Shown: positions 19,658-32,773, numbered from the stretch's first letter. The stretch: 64,000 nt of DNA from Phymorhynchus buccinoides (GCA_017654935.2 CM065689.1:60857455-60921454), one strand, 5' to 3'. Program-made: numbers and translations. The notes: generated by a model not told the origin, from the letters alone.

Positions 19658-22600
19658 AATTTGTCCACCCTTTTCATCCACTTTTGTTTACCATTTTCAT
19701 CCACTTTTGTCCACCCTTTTCATCCACTTTTGTCCACCCTTTTCATCCACTTGTGTCCACCCTTTTCATCCACTTGTGTCCACCCTTTTCATCCACTTTT
19801 GTCCACCCTTTTCATCCACTTTTGTCCACCCTTTTCATCCACTTTTGTCCACCCTTTTCATCCACTTGTGTCCACCCTTTTCAACCACTTTTGTCCACCC
19901 TTTTCATCCACTTTTGTCCACCCTTTTCATCCACTTTTGTCCACCCTTTTCATCCACTCTAGTTAACCAACCACTTTTGTCCACCCTTTTCATCCACTTT
20001 TGTCCACCCTTTTCATCCACTCTAGTTAACCAACCACTTTTGTCCACCCTTTTCAACCACTTTTGTCCACCCTTTTCATCCACTTGTGTCCACCCTTTTC
20101 ATCCACTTTTGTCCACCCTTTTCATCCACCTTTTGTCCACCCTTTTCATCCACTTTTGTTAACCAACCACTTTTGTCGACCCTTTTCATCCACTTTTGTC
20201 CACCCTTTTCATCCACCCGTTTGTCCACCCTTTTCATCCACATTTGTCCACCCTTTTCATCCACTTTTGTCCACCCTTTTCATCCACTTGTGTCTACCCT
20301 TTTCATCCACTTTTGTCCACCCTTTTCATCCACTTTTGTCCACCCTTTTCATCCACTTTTGTCCACCCTTTTCATCCACTTGTGTCCACCCTTTTCATCC
20401 ACGTTTGTCCACCCTTTTCATCCACTTTTGTCCACCCTTTTCATCCACTTGTGTCCACCCTTTTCAACCACTTTATTCCACCCTTTTCATCCACTTTTGT
20501 CCACCCTTTTCATCCACCTTATGTCCACCCTTTTCATCCACTTGTGTCCACCCTTTTCATCCACTTTTGTCCACCCTTTTCATCCACTTTTGTCCACCCT
20601 TTTCATCCACTTTTGTCCACCCTTTTCATCCACTTTTGTTTACCATTTTCATCCACTTTTGTCCACCCTTTTCATCCACTTTTGTCCACCCTTTTCATCC
20701 ACTTGTGTCCACCCTTTTCATCCACGTTTGTCCACCCTTTTCATCCACTTTTGTCCACCCTTTTCATCCACTTGTGTCCACCCTTTTCATCCACGTTTGT
20801 CCACCCTTTTCATCCACGTTTGTCCACCCTTTTCATCCACTTTTGTCCACCCTTTTCATCCACTTGTGTCCACCCTTTTCAACCACTTTATTCCACCCTT
20901 TTCATCCACTTTTGTCCACCCTTTTCATCCACGTATGTCCACCCTTTTCATCCACTTGTGTCTACCCTTTTCATCCACTTTTGTCCACCCTTTTCATCCA
21001 CTTGTGTCCACCCTTTTCAACCACTTGTGTCCACCCTTTTCATCCACTTTTGTCCACCCTTTTCATCCACTTGTGTCCACCCTTTTCATCCACTTTTGTC
21101 CACCCTTTTCATCCACTTTTGTCCACCCTTTTCATCCACTTTTGTCCACCCTTTTCATCCACTTTTGTCCACCCTTTTCATCCACTCTAGTTAACCAACC
21201 ACTTTTGTCCACCCTTTTCATCCACTTTTGTCCACCCTTTTCAGCCACGTTTGTTAACCCTTTTCAACCACTTTTGTCCACCCTTTTCAACCACTTTTGT
21301 CCACCCTTTTCATCCACTCTAGTTAACCAACCACTTTTGTCCACCCTTTTCAACCACTTTTGTCGACCCTTTTCATCCACTTTTGTCCACCCTTTTCAAC
21401 CACTTTTGTCCACCCTTTTCAACCACTTTTGTCCACCCTTTTCATCCACTCTAGTTAACCAACCACTTTTGTCCACCCTTTTCAACCACTTTTGTCCACC
21501 CTTTTCATCCACTCTAGTTAACCAACCACTTTTGTCCACCCTTTTCAACCACTTTTGTCCACCCTTTTCATCCACTCTAGTTAACCAACCACTTTTGTCC
21601 ACCCTTTTCAACCACTTTTGTCCACCTTTTTTCATCCACTCTAGTCTAACCAATCCACTTTTGTCCACCCTTTTCAACCACTTTTGTCCACCCTTTTCAT
21701 CCACTCTAGTTAACCAACCACTTTTGTCCACCCTTTTCAACCACTTTTGTCCACCCTTTTCAACCACTTTTGTCCACCCTTTTCATCCACTTTTGTCCAC
21801 CCTTTTCATCCACTTTTGTCCACCCTTTTCATCCACGTTTGTTAACCAACCACTTTTGTTTACCATTTTCATCCACTTTTGTCCACCCTTTTCATCCACT
21901 TTTGTTAACCAACCACTTTTGTCCACCCTTTTCAACCACTTTTGTCCACCCTTTTCATCCACTCTAGTTAACCAACCACTTTTGTCCACCCTTTTCATCC
22001 ACTTTTGTCCACCCTTTTCATCCACTTTTGTCCACCATTTTTAACCACTTTTGTCCACCCTTTTCAACCACTTTTGTCCACCCTTTTCATCCACTCTAGT
22101 TAACTTTTCAACCACTTTTGTCCACCCTTTTCAACCACTTTTGTCCACCCTTTTCATCCACTCTAGTTAACCAACCACTTTTGTCCACCCTTTTCATCCA
22201 CTTTTGTCCACCCTTTTCATCCACTCTAGTTAACCAACCACTTTTGTCCACCCTTTTCATCCACTTTTGTCCACCCTTTTCATCCACTTTTGTTAACCAA
22301 CCACTTTTGTCCACCCTTTTCATCCACTTTTGTCCACCCTTTTCATCCACTTTTGTTAACCAACCACTTTTGTCCACCCTTTTCATCCACTTTTGTCCAC
22401 CCTTTTCATCCACTTTTGTCCACCATTTTCATCCACTTTTGTCCACCCTTTTCATCCACTCTAGTTAACCAACCACTTTTGTCCACCCTTTTCAACCACT
22501 TTTGTCCACCCTTTTCATCCACTCTAGTTAACCACCAATTTATTCCACCCTTTTCATCCACTTTTGTCCACCATTTTCATCCACTTTTGTCCACCCTTTT

Positions 22601-22688
22601 CATCCACTCTAGTTAACCAACCACTTTATTCCACCCTTTTCATCCACTTTTGTCCACCCTTTTCAACCACTCTTGTTGACCAACCACT
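19313..22688. repeat. 23-bp satellite array with higher-order spacers
   Basis: The unit CACTTTTGTCCACCCTTTTC plus ATC repeats for about 3.4 kb. Many blocks are separated by a TCTAGTTAACCAAC spacer, so larger repeat units are built from the 23-mer. A 35-base C run interrupts it near 19619-19654. The long Phe/His/Pro open frames on the plus strand (up to 652 codons) are products of the periodicity. Confidence 0.97.
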
Positions 22689-24226
22689 GAGTGGTGTATA
22701 TTGCTATGCTCCATAATGCTCCCCACACACAGCTGTATGAGGGCTCCACTGAGTGGTGTATATTGCTATGCTCCCCACACACAGCTGTATGAGGGCTCCA
22801 CTGAGTGGTGTATATTGCTATGCTCCCCACACACAGCTGTATGAGGGCTCCACTGAGTGGTGTATATTGCTATGCTCCATAATGCTCCCCACACACAGCT
22901 GTATGATGGCTCCACTGAGTGGTGTATATTGCTATGCTCCATAATGCTCCCCACACACAGCTGTATGATGGCTCCACTGAGTGGTGTATATTGCTATGCT
23001 CCATAATGCTCCCCACACACAGCTGTATGAGGGCTCCACTGAGTGGTGTATATTGCTATGCTCCATAATGCTCCCCACACACAGCTGTATGATGGCTCCA
23101 CTGAGTGGTGTATATTGCTATGCTCCATAATGCTCCCCACACACAGCTGTATGAGGGCTCCACTGAATGGTGTATATTGCTATGCTCCCCACACACAGCT
23201 GTATGAGGGCTCCACTGAGTGGTGTATATTGCTATGCTCCCCACACACAGCTGTATGAGGGCTCCACTGAGTGGTGTATATTGCTATGCTCCATAATGCT
23301 CCCCACACACAGCTGTATGATGGCTCCACTGAGTGGTGTATATTGCTATGCTCCATAATGCTCCCCAGACACAGCTGTATGAGGGCTCCACTGAATGGTG
23401 TATATTGCTATGCTCCCCACACACAGCTGTATGAGGGCTCCACTGAATGGTGTATATTGCTATGCTCCCCACACACAGCTGTATGAGGGCTCCACTGAGT
23501 GGTGTATATTGCTATGCTCCATAATGCTCCCCACACACAGCTGTATGATGGCTCCACTGAGTGGTGTATATTGCTATGCTCCATAATGCTCCCCACACAC
23601 AGCTGTATGATGGCTCCACTGAGTGGTGTATATTGCTATGCTCCATAATGCTCCCCAGACACAGCTGTATGAGGGCTCCACTGAGTGGTGTATATTGCTA
23701 TGCTCCATAATGCTCCCCACACACAGCTGTATGAGGGCTCCACTGAGTGGTGTATATTGCTATGCTCCATAATGCTCCCCAGACACAGCTGTATGAGGGC
23801 TCCACTGAGTGGTGTATATTGCTATGCTCCATAATGCTCCCCACACACAGCTGTATGATGGCTCCACTGAGTGGTGTATATTGCTATGCTCCCCAGACAC
23901 AGCTGTATGAGGGCTCCACTGAGTGGTGTATATTGCTATGCTCCATAATGCTCCCCACACACAGCTGTATGATGGCTCCACTGAGTGGTGTATATTGCTA
24001 TGCTCCATAATGCTCCCCAGACACAGCTGGATGAGGGCTCCACTGAGTGGTGTATATTGCTATGCTCCATAATGCTCCCCACACACAGCTGTATGAGGGC
24101 TCCACTGAGTGGTGTATATTGCTATGCTCCCCAGACACAGCTGGATGAGGGCTCCACTGAGTGGTGTATATTGCTATGCTTGCATAATGCTCCCCAGACA
24201 CAGCTGTATGAGGGCTCCACTGAGTG
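22689..24226. repeat. 62/52-bp satellite array
   Basis: The units contain TGAGTGGTGTATATTGCTAT, an optional ATAATGCTCC decamer, CCACACACAGCTGTATGAGG and GCTCCAC. The decamer makes two length classes, 62 and 52 bp, in mixed order over about 26 units. It directly follows the 23-bp array. Confidence 0.96.
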
Positions 24227-24744
24227 ATGCCAATGGTTATGCTGACCAATGTTCACCGTGTTTCTCTACCATACCATCAACGTTGATTATTGTATTTCTT
24301 TATGGTTCCAGCGGTCAACAATTCATTTCATTTATTCATTACGAATACATTGTAAAAACTAGAGAGAAAAAGCACTGATATGGAATATGAATACAAGTGT
24401 ATCTTTGTGGCCTAAACATTCAAAATCCTACACAACCCCTTCTCTATATTTTCTCCCTATTCGCACTTTCTGTAATTTATTGCTGAAATCTGTATACATT
24501 TGTTTAAATAATCCTTGTAAAGAATTGTACTATTTTACAAATAATTGTTTGATAATTTTCTTGGTTCTTTTTTGTCGTTCTTTCGAATGAAATAACAGTC
24601 CAAGAGAAATAACCACTAGCGTGTCTTTTTTGTATGTGTGTGTGTGTGGTGCGCGTGTGTGTGTGCGTGTGCGTGTGTGGTGTGTGCGTGTGTGTGCGTG
24701 TGTGCGTGTGCGTGTGCGCGCGCGCGCGCGCGCGCGTGTGTGTA

Positions 24745-24801
<57 letters not shown>

Positions 24802-24985
24802 AGGTGTGTGTGTGTGTGTGTGTGGGGGGGGGGTATGTTAGTGTTATGCAAGTTGATATTTTTCAACTTCAAGTAAATAAATATTCGGAGTAAGCCTACT
24901 GCTAGTTACAAATAAAGCTGATCTGGTATAAGTTTGATATAAGTTTGATTGCTTTTTATTGCGTGTCCGTCCTCAATTTCCCTGC
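24227..24985. other. Spacer with compound microsatellite
   Basis: A/T-rich sequence with no gene, then a compound GT, GC, GA and GT tract at about 24632-24830. Confidence 0.7.
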
Positions 24986-24989
24986 GTCA

Positions 24990-25323
24990 TGTCCATGGTG
25001 TCACCATGTCATGTCCATTATGTCACCACGTCATGTCTATCGTGTCACCATGTCATGTCTATCGTGTCACCACGTCATGTCTATCGTGTCACCATGTCAT
25101 GTCCATTATGTCACCACGTCATGTCTATCGTGTCACCATGTCATGTCTATCGTGTCACCACGTCATGTCTATCGTGTCACCATGTCATGTCCATTATGTC
25201 ACCACGTCATGTCTATCGTGTCACCATGTCATGTCTATCGTGTCACCACGTCATGTCTATCGTGTCACCATGTCATGTCCATTATGTCACCATGTCATGT
25301 CTATCGTGTCACCATGTCTTGTC
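24990..25323. repeat. 22-bp minisatellite
   Basis: About 15 units of GTCACCACGTCATGTCTATC plus GT, with regular CACGTC/CATGTC and CTATCG/CCATTA variants in a partly alternating pattern. Confidence 0.95.
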
Positions 25324-25340
25324 TAGGGTTAGGGTTAGGG
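25324..25340 (+). repeat. Short interstitial telomere-like repeat
   Basis: TAGGGTTAGGGTTAGGG, matching the TTAGGG telomere unit used by molluscs and vertebrates, at the exact right edge of the 22-bp array. Confidence 0.8.
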
Positions 25341-25627
25341 CGGGGACAGGCTGGGAACCCAGCAGTTCGTCTTCAACGGCATGCCCCGGGTGGTGCTCCA
25401 CAGGGACTCCGGCAACAAGGCCAAGGTGCGCCATCTGCCCCAGTGACGGCCTGGCCTGGCTGGAGGGACTGTCGTTGTGGCCTCACGTTGTGGACATCGG
25501 TAGTAAAAGGTCTGCAAGAAATAGGACACCCCTTGCAAACTTTATTGGAACAATTCATTATTTAGCGATCCTTGCTGGTGATCCTGAGTACAACGTGCTA
25601 GAGTCGGTTCCCATGTTCAAGGTATAA
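25341..25627 (+). pseudogene. Possible decayed coding segment, unrecognised
   Basis: One frame reads LGTQQFVFNGMPRVVLHRDS then GNKAKVRHLPQ and a TGA. A one-base shift continues as DGLAWLEGLSLWPHVVDIGS and NFIGTIHYLAILAGDPEYNV, to a stop near 25627. Base composition switches to GC-rich codon-like sequence between two satellites. No family was identified and no splice sites were found. It may be a frameshifted exon or gene fragment. Confidence 0.3.
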
Positions 25628-25862
25628 GATTGGCACAAACAGACAGCATCTACAAATACCGTAGTTCGTAAATAGCGAATAAAGAGCTAATAACGGTTAT
25701 GCTTTATTGCAATTCGCGTGTGATATTTAGTGGTGTTCTACTTCATGATGCAGTGGTCAGTTTTAAACGATGAATTGAAGATACAATTATGCTTCTAACA
25801 GAAACGAACTATTATACATCGAATCAACGCTTCTAGTTTGTGCCGATTTCGCATAACTGATT

Positions 25863-27936
25863 AATCCAATCTGTGCCCCAACGAACACTGTTGATAGACA
25901 GTGTCATAATCCACTCTGTACCCCAACGAACACTGTTGATAGACAGTGTCATAATCCACTCTGTGCCCCAACGAACACTGTTGATAGACAGTGTCATAAT
26001 CCACTCTGTACCCCAACGAACACTGTTGATAGACAGTGTGTCATAATCCACTCTGTGCCCCAACGAACACTGTTAATAGACAGTGTCATAATCCACTCTG
26101 TGCCCCAACGAACATTGTTGATAGACAGTGTCATAATCCACTCTGTGCCCCAACGAACACTGTTAATAGACAGTGTCATAATCCACTCTGTGCCCCAACG
26201 AACACTGTTGATAGACAGTGTGATAATCCACTCTGTGCCCCAACGAACATTGTTGACAGACAGAGTGTCATAATCCACTATGTGCCCCAACGAACACTGT
26301 TGATAGACAGAGTGTCATAATCCACTCTGTGCCCCAACGAACACTGTTGATAGACAGAGTGTCATAATCCACTCTGTGCCCCAACGAACACTGCTGATAG
26401 ACAGAGTGTCATAATCCACTCTGTGCCCCAACGAACACTGTTGATAGACAGTGTCATAATCCACTCTGTGCCCCAACGAACACTGTTGATAGACAGTGTC
26501 ATAATCCACTCTGTGCCCCAACGAACACTGTTGATAGACAGAGTGTCATAATCCACTCTGTGCCCCAACGAACACTGCTGATAGACAGTGTCATAATCCA
26601 CTCTGTGCCCCAACGAACATTGTTGATAGACAGTGTCATAATCCACTATGTGCCCCAACGAACACTGTTGACAGACAGAGTGTCATAATCCACTCTGTGC
26701 CCCAACGAACATTGTTGATAGACAGTGTCATAATCCACTATGTGCCCCAACGAACATTGTTGATAGACAGAGTGTCATAATCCACTATGTGCCCCAACGA
26801 ACACTGTTGATAGACAGTGTCATAATCCACTATGTGCCCCAACGAACACTGTTGATAGACAGAGTGTCATAATCCACTATGTGCCCCAACGAACACTGTT
26901 GAAAGACAGAGTGTCATAATCCACTCTGTGCCCCAACGAACACTGTTGATAGACAGTGTCATAATCCACTATGTGCCCCAACGAACACTGTTGATAGACA
27001 GAGTGTCATAATCCACTCTGTGCCCCAACGAACACTGTTGATAGACAGTGTCATAATCCACTCTGTGCCCCAACGAACACTGTTGATAGACAGTGTCATA
27101 ATCCACTCTGTGCCCCAACGAACACTGTTGATAGACAGTGTCATAATCCACTCTGTGCCCCAACGAACACTGCTGATAGACAGTGTCATAATCCACTCTG
27201 TGCCCCAACGAACATTGTTGATAGACAGTGTCATAATCCACTATGTGCCCCAACGAACACTGTTGACAGACAGAGTGTCATAATCCACTCTGTGCCCCAA
27301 CGAACATTGTTGATAGACAGTGTCATAATCCACTATGTGCCCCAACGAACATTGTTGATAGACAGAGTGTCATAATCCACTATGTGCCCCAACGAACACT
27401 GTTGATAGACAGTGTCATAATCCACTATGTGCCCCAACGAACACTGTTGATAGACAGAGTGTCATAATCCACTATGTGCCCCAACGAACACTGTTGACAG
27501 ACAGAGTGTCATAATCCACTCTGTGCCCCAACGAACATTGTTGATAGACAGTGTCATAATCCACTATGTGCCCCAACGAACACTGTTGACAGACAGAGTG
27601 TCATAATCCACTCTGTGCCCCAACGAACACTGTTGATAGACAGAGTGTCATAATCCACTATGTGCCCCAACGAACATTGTTGATAGACTGTGTCATAATC
27701 CACTATGTGCCCCAACGAACACTGTTGATAGACAGAGTGTCATAATCCACTCTGTGCCCCAACGAACACTGTTGACAGACAGAGTGTCATAATCCACTAT
27801 GTGCCCCAACGAACACTGTTGACAGACAGAGTGTCATAATCCACTCTGTGCCCCAACGAACACTGTTGACAGACAGAGTGTCATAATCCACTCTGTGCCC
27901 CAACGAACACTGTTGACAGACAGAGTGTCATAATTG
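25863..27936. repeat. 46/48-bp satellite array, ~44 units
   Basis: The units contain CATAATCCACTCTGTGCCCC, AACGAACACTGTTGATAGAC and AGTGT. Length switches between 46 and 48 through CAGTGT versus CAGAGTGT. Most units contain ACACTG and CAGTGT as inverted arms around TTGATAGA. Blocks of several units recur in the same variant order, indicating larger-scale duplication. Confidence 0.96.
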
Positions 27937-28047
27937 AGGTATAAGTTTTAATGTAATGTTGGCAAATACTGTGCAGAGGGTCTTAGACAGAATCCAGTCA
28001 GAAACAACAATGTGAATGTCCAATATGGTGGTTTAGTCCAACTTTTT

Positions 28048-28290
28048 CTTTAAAGACACACTGTTCACCACGATTAAGTCCCTTGGTGTTTTTTCTTGGT
28101 AGCTGTGACCCACATGCAAATGCCCCCAACTTCAAATTGAGGCTGCTCTTTAAAATGATGCTTCGCTTAGAATTTGGGGGCATTTGTATGGGAGTTAAAC
28201 CCTGGTCAAAACAAGATTTCTTACCAGCTATTAGAGGGAAAACACGTGAAACCCGTGATTTTGACACGTGATCTGGTGGGTCTTTAAGGG
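28048..28290. repeat. Foldback/MITE-like hairpin
   Basis: CAAATGCCCCCAA near 28117 and TTGGGGGCATTTG near 28177 are perfect inverted arms. Weaker outer arms TTTAAAGACACAC and GTGGGTCTTTAA border the block. There is no coding potential. Confidence 0.5.
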
Positions 28291-28437
28291 GAAGCATTGT
28301 TTTCATAGCAAAGAACAAATTTTAGCTGAACATTTGAAATAAGGATAACAAAGAAAAGGAAAAAACATGACAAAAAAGCAAAAAAAGTCAAATGCAATCT
28401 CTATCTAGTAAAATGTTTTTCGTGTTGTTTTAAAAGA

Positions 28438-28551
<114 letters not shown>

Positions 28552-29019
28552 CGAATGCGAATACGAATGTTTAATGAGGGTAAACGGATAAGCTCAAGCT
28601 TCTTTACACCATGCCCTCGAGGGGAAAAAGAAAAGCCAAATAACAAGAAAAGGAAAACAAAAAGAAAGTAAAAAAATGCATAACAAGAATAGAAAATAAC
28701 AACAGGCATGTTCACAGTAAATTGAAGAACATGCGAAAAAAAATTCAAGCTCAGACGAACTCAAAAATTCAAGTTCATGTACTCAAAAATTCAAGTTCAT
28801 GTACTCGCACACACACAAAAACATACAGTATATCCTATAACTATACCAAAGCATGCATACCTAGTCTCTTGTGGTGTGTTCGAACACACAGGTGCAAATA
28901 CGCTCATGGTCCAATGATACAATACAATACACTAATAAGCCCACGTTATAGAGAAACATTATACTTACGTAAAGTCGTTATTATTTCCAAACAAACAGCG
29001 AATATTTCAAGTTAATAAC

Positions 29020-30121
29020 TTAAAACTTTTCTAAGAGGTGTTTTTGATATGTTCTTTTAAAGGATGAGACACTTATTAGGTTTTTATTGCAATTTTCCAA
29101 TTCATTCCATAATTTGCTACCGGAGTATGTAAGGGAGGCCATAAACAGGTTTGTTCTAGGGCGAGGAATATAAATTATATTTTTGTTACGAATGTTAGTA
29201 ATAGGAAATCGTTTGCATAGATAGGCCGGTGTCAGTTTATTCACAATTTTGTACATGAAAATAGCTTTGTTGAGGTAAAACTTGTAGTCTAATGGAAGAA
29301 TGCCTAGTTCCTTATAATCGCTATTTTGAAGTGAAGAAGGCTTAAGAAGAACAATTTTTAGAGCACGTTTGTAGAGTCTTTTCAGTGGCTTTAAGCAGTT
29401 TTCGCTAGCAAGATCCCAACATGTAGAAGCATAATCTATTTCAGGCTGAATGTATGCATTAAAAAAGAGTTTTTCGAGTATGGATGTCAAGGAAGTGCTT
29501 TATTCTGTTTAGTTGGAATACTTTCTTCGCTATTTTTTTTACAGATGGCAGAAATGTGCTTGGACCATGATAAATGATTGTCGATAGTTACACCTAGTAA
29601 TTTACAGGAATATATTTCTTCCAGAAAATTATTATAAATTTTTAGTTTGGGTAGAGTATCTTTTAAGTTTGGGCGTTCTTGTCGAGTAGTTATTAACATG
29701 AATTTAGATTTACTTGGATGAATTGCCATATTATTATTTTTCTGTCCATGCTGTAAGATTATCTATGTCATTTTGAAGGAAGGAACAAACCTTATTTGGA
29801 TTTTTGTCCTTAGTATGAAGGGTTGTGTCGTCTGCAAAGAGTTCACATTGAGATTCTAAGTGAAGGGGTAAATCATTAATATAAATTGAGAATAAGATAG
29901 GCCCTAAGACAGATCCTTGGGGGACTCCATATTTGATAGGCATAGAGGACGACATCATAACATCTTGGGAAACAGTCTGTGTTCTATTGTTAAGGAAGGA
30001 TGCTATCATGTTAACGGTGTTGGAATGTAGGCCATACAAAGTAAGTTTTCTTAAAAGAAGGGTGTGATCAATCGTGTCAAAGGCTTTGGCGAAATCGACA
30101 AAAAAGTGAACCAGTGAATAA
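29020..30121 (-). pseudogene. CR1-like LINE reverse transcriptase, palm to C-terminus
   Basis: On the minus strand: VDFAKAFDTIDHTLLLRKL, VPQGSVLGPILFSIYINDLP, the catalytic box ELFADDTTLH, AIHPSKSKFMLITT, LLGVTIDNHLSWSKHISAIC, then the thumb and C-terminal region (EKLFFNAYIQPEIDYASTCW, YKRALKIVLLKP, ending YQKHLLEKF). Two interruptions separate three open frames. Upstream the coding sequence runs straight into a 46-bp satellite, beyond which the N-terminal reverse transcriptase part resumes (32364-32768). Confidence 0.9.
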
Positions 30122-32363
30122 GTCATTGTTAATGTTAGAAATCGACAACAAGTGAACCAGTGAACAAGTCATTGTTAATGTTAGAAATCGACAACAAGTG
30201 AACCAGTGAATAAGTCATTGTTAATGTTAGAAATCGACAACAAGTGAACCAGTGAATGTTAGAAATCGACAACAAGTGAACCATTGAATAAGTCATTGTT
30301 AATGTTAGAAATCGACAACAAGTGAACCAGTGAACAAGTCATTGTTAATGTTAGAAATCGACAACAAGTGAACCAGTGAATAAGTCATTGTTAATGTTAG
30401 AAATCAACAAGTGAACCAGTGAATAAGTCATTGTTAATGTTAGAAATCGACAACAAGTGAACCAGTGAACAAGTCATTGTTAATGTTAGAAATCGACAAC
30501 AAGTGAACCAGTGAATAAGTCATTGTTAATGTTAGAAATCGACAACAAGTGAACCAGTGAATAGGTCATTGTTAATGTTAGAAATCGACAACAAGTGAAC
30601 CAGTGAATAAGTCATTGTTAATGTTAGAAATCGACAACAAGTGAACCAGTGAATAAGTCATTGTTAATGTTAGAAATCGACAACAAGTGAACCAGTGAAT
30701 AAGTCATTGTTAATGTTAGAAATCGACAACAAGTGAACCAGTGAACAAGTCATTGTTAATGTTAGAAATCGACAACAAGTGAACCAGTGAACAAGTCATT
30801 GTTAATGTTAGAAATACAACAAGTGAACCATTGAATAAGTCATTGTTAATGTTAGAAATCGACAACAAGTGAACCAGTGAACAAGTCATTGTTAATGTTA
30901 GAAATCGACAACAAGTGAACCAGTGAATAAGTCATTGTTAATGTTAGAAATCGACAACAAGTGAACCAGTGAATAAGTCATTGTTAATGTTAGAAATCGA
31001 CAACAAGTGAACCAGTGAACAAGTCATTGTTAATGTTAGAAATCAAACAAGTGAACCAGTGAATAAGTCATTGTTAATGTTAGAAATCGACAACAAGTGA
31101 ACCAGTGAACAAGTCATTGTTAATGTTAGAAATCGACAACAAGTGAACCAGTGAACAAGTCATTGTTAATGTTAGAAATCGACAACAAGTGAACCAGTGA
31201 ATAAGTCATTGTTAATGTTAGAAATCGACAACAAGTGAACCAGTGAATAAGTCATTGTTAATGTTAGAAATCGACAACAAGTGAACCAGTGAATAAGTCA
31301 TTGTTAATGTTAGAAATCGACAACAAGTGAACCAGTGAATAAGTCATTGTTAATGTTAGAAATCGACAACAAGTGAATCAGTGAATAAGTCATTGTTAAT
31401 GTTAGAAATCGACAACAAGTGAACCAGTGAACAAGTCATTGTTAATGTTAGAAATCGACAACAAGTGAATCAGTGAATAAGTCATTGTTAATGTTAGAAA
31501 TCGACAACAAGTGAACCAGTGAATAAGTCATAGAAAATCGACAACAAGTGAACCAGTGAATAAGTCATTGTTAATGTTAGAAATCGACAACAAGTGAACC
31601 ATTGAATAAGTCATTGTTAATGTTAGAAATCGACAACAAGTGAACCAGTGAACAAGTCATTGTTAATGTTAGAAATCGACAACAAGTGAACCAGTGAATA
31701 AGTCATTGTTAATGTTAGAAATCGACAACAAGTGAACCAGTGAATAAGTCATTGTTAATGTTAGAAATCGACAACAAGTGAACCAGTGAATAGGTCATTG
31801 TTAATGTTAGAAATCGACAACAAGTGAACCAGTGAATAGGTCATTGTTAATGTTAGAAATCGACAACAAGTGAACCAGTGAATAAGTCATTGTTAATGTT
31901 AGAAATCGACAACAAGTGAACCAGTGAATAAGTCATTGTTAATGTTAGAAATCGACAAAAAGTGAACCAGTGAATAAGTCATTGTTAATGTTAGAAATCG
32001 ACAACAAGTGAACCAGTGAATAAGTCATTGTTAATGTTAGAAATCGACAACAAGTGAACCAGTGAATAAGTCATTGTTAATGTTAGAAATCGACAACAAG
32101 TGAACCAGTGAATAAGTCATTGTTAATGTTAGAAATCGACAACAAGTGAACCAGTGAATAGGTCATTGTTAATGTTAGAAATCGACAAAAAGTGAACCAG
32201 TGAATAAGTCATTGTTAATGTTAGAAATCGACAACAAGTGAACCAGTGAATAGGTCATTGTTAATGTTAGAAATCGACAACAAGTGAACCAGTGAATAGG
32301 TCATTGTTAATGTTAGAAATCGACAACAAGTGAACCAGTGAATGAGTCATTGTTAATGTTAAG
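30122..32363. repeat. 46-bp satellite expanded from within the LINE reverse transcriptase
   Basis: About 48 units of GTCATTGTTAATGTTAGAAA, TCGACAACAAGTGAACCAGT, GAATAA. Unit starts at 30122 and 30168 give 46 bp. On the minus strand the unit reads NINNDLFTGSLVVDF, which is exactly the sequence expected between the upstream part (IIEEWHLNINNDSFTGSL at the 32.36-kb edge) and the downstream part (FVDFAKAFDTIDH at the 30.1-kb edge). The array is thus an internal expansion of coding sequence. 46 is not a multiple of three, so it destroys the frame. Confidence 0.95.
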
Positions 32364-32768
32364 ATGCCATTCTTCTATAATGTTTGTGAGCATTGTGTGA
32401 CAAGAATGCTTTTCCCTGAAACCATTTTGATTAGTGTAAAATAAGTCATACTTAGTGAAATGAGACTGAATGTGTTGTTTGAGATGTCTTTCAAGGGGTT
32501 TTGACAGTATCGATAATATTGATATGGGCCGGTATTTTGAGGGATCAGATGGATCTCCAGATTTTAAAAAAGGAAGAACTTTGGCTTCTTTAAAGGCTTG
32601 TGGAAAGCAATTTTTATCTATACAGAGGTTATATATGTAGGTGATGTGCTATGTAATAATAGGTGCAGACAGCATCAACATTTTTCTGTCTAGACCATCA
32701 GGACCATAAGAACGGGACTGTTGTAGCTTACATAGTTCATTGTAAACATCATCCACACTAATAAAAGG
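32364..32768 (-). pseudogene. CR1-like LINE reverse transcriptase, fingers (N-terminal) part
   Basis: Minus-strand frame: VDDVYNELCKLQQSRSYGPD, GLDRKMLMLSAPIIT and a stop, then YIYNLCIDKNCFPQAFKEAK, VLPFLKSGDPSDPSKYRPIS, ILSILSKPLERHLKQHI, NQNGFRKSHSCHTML. These are the conserved fingers motifs (KxGDxxxxxNYRPIS, GFRxxxS). It is the upstream half of the LINE split by the 46-bp satellite. Confidence 0.9.
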
Positions 32769-32769
32769 G

Positions 32770-32773
<4 letters not shown>

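Noticed and set aside
19290..22044. Very long plus-strand Phe/His/Pro frames (up to 652 codons)
   Set aside because: They lie wholly in the 23-bp satellite, all three frames are open, and their residues follow the repeat period; this is not a gene.
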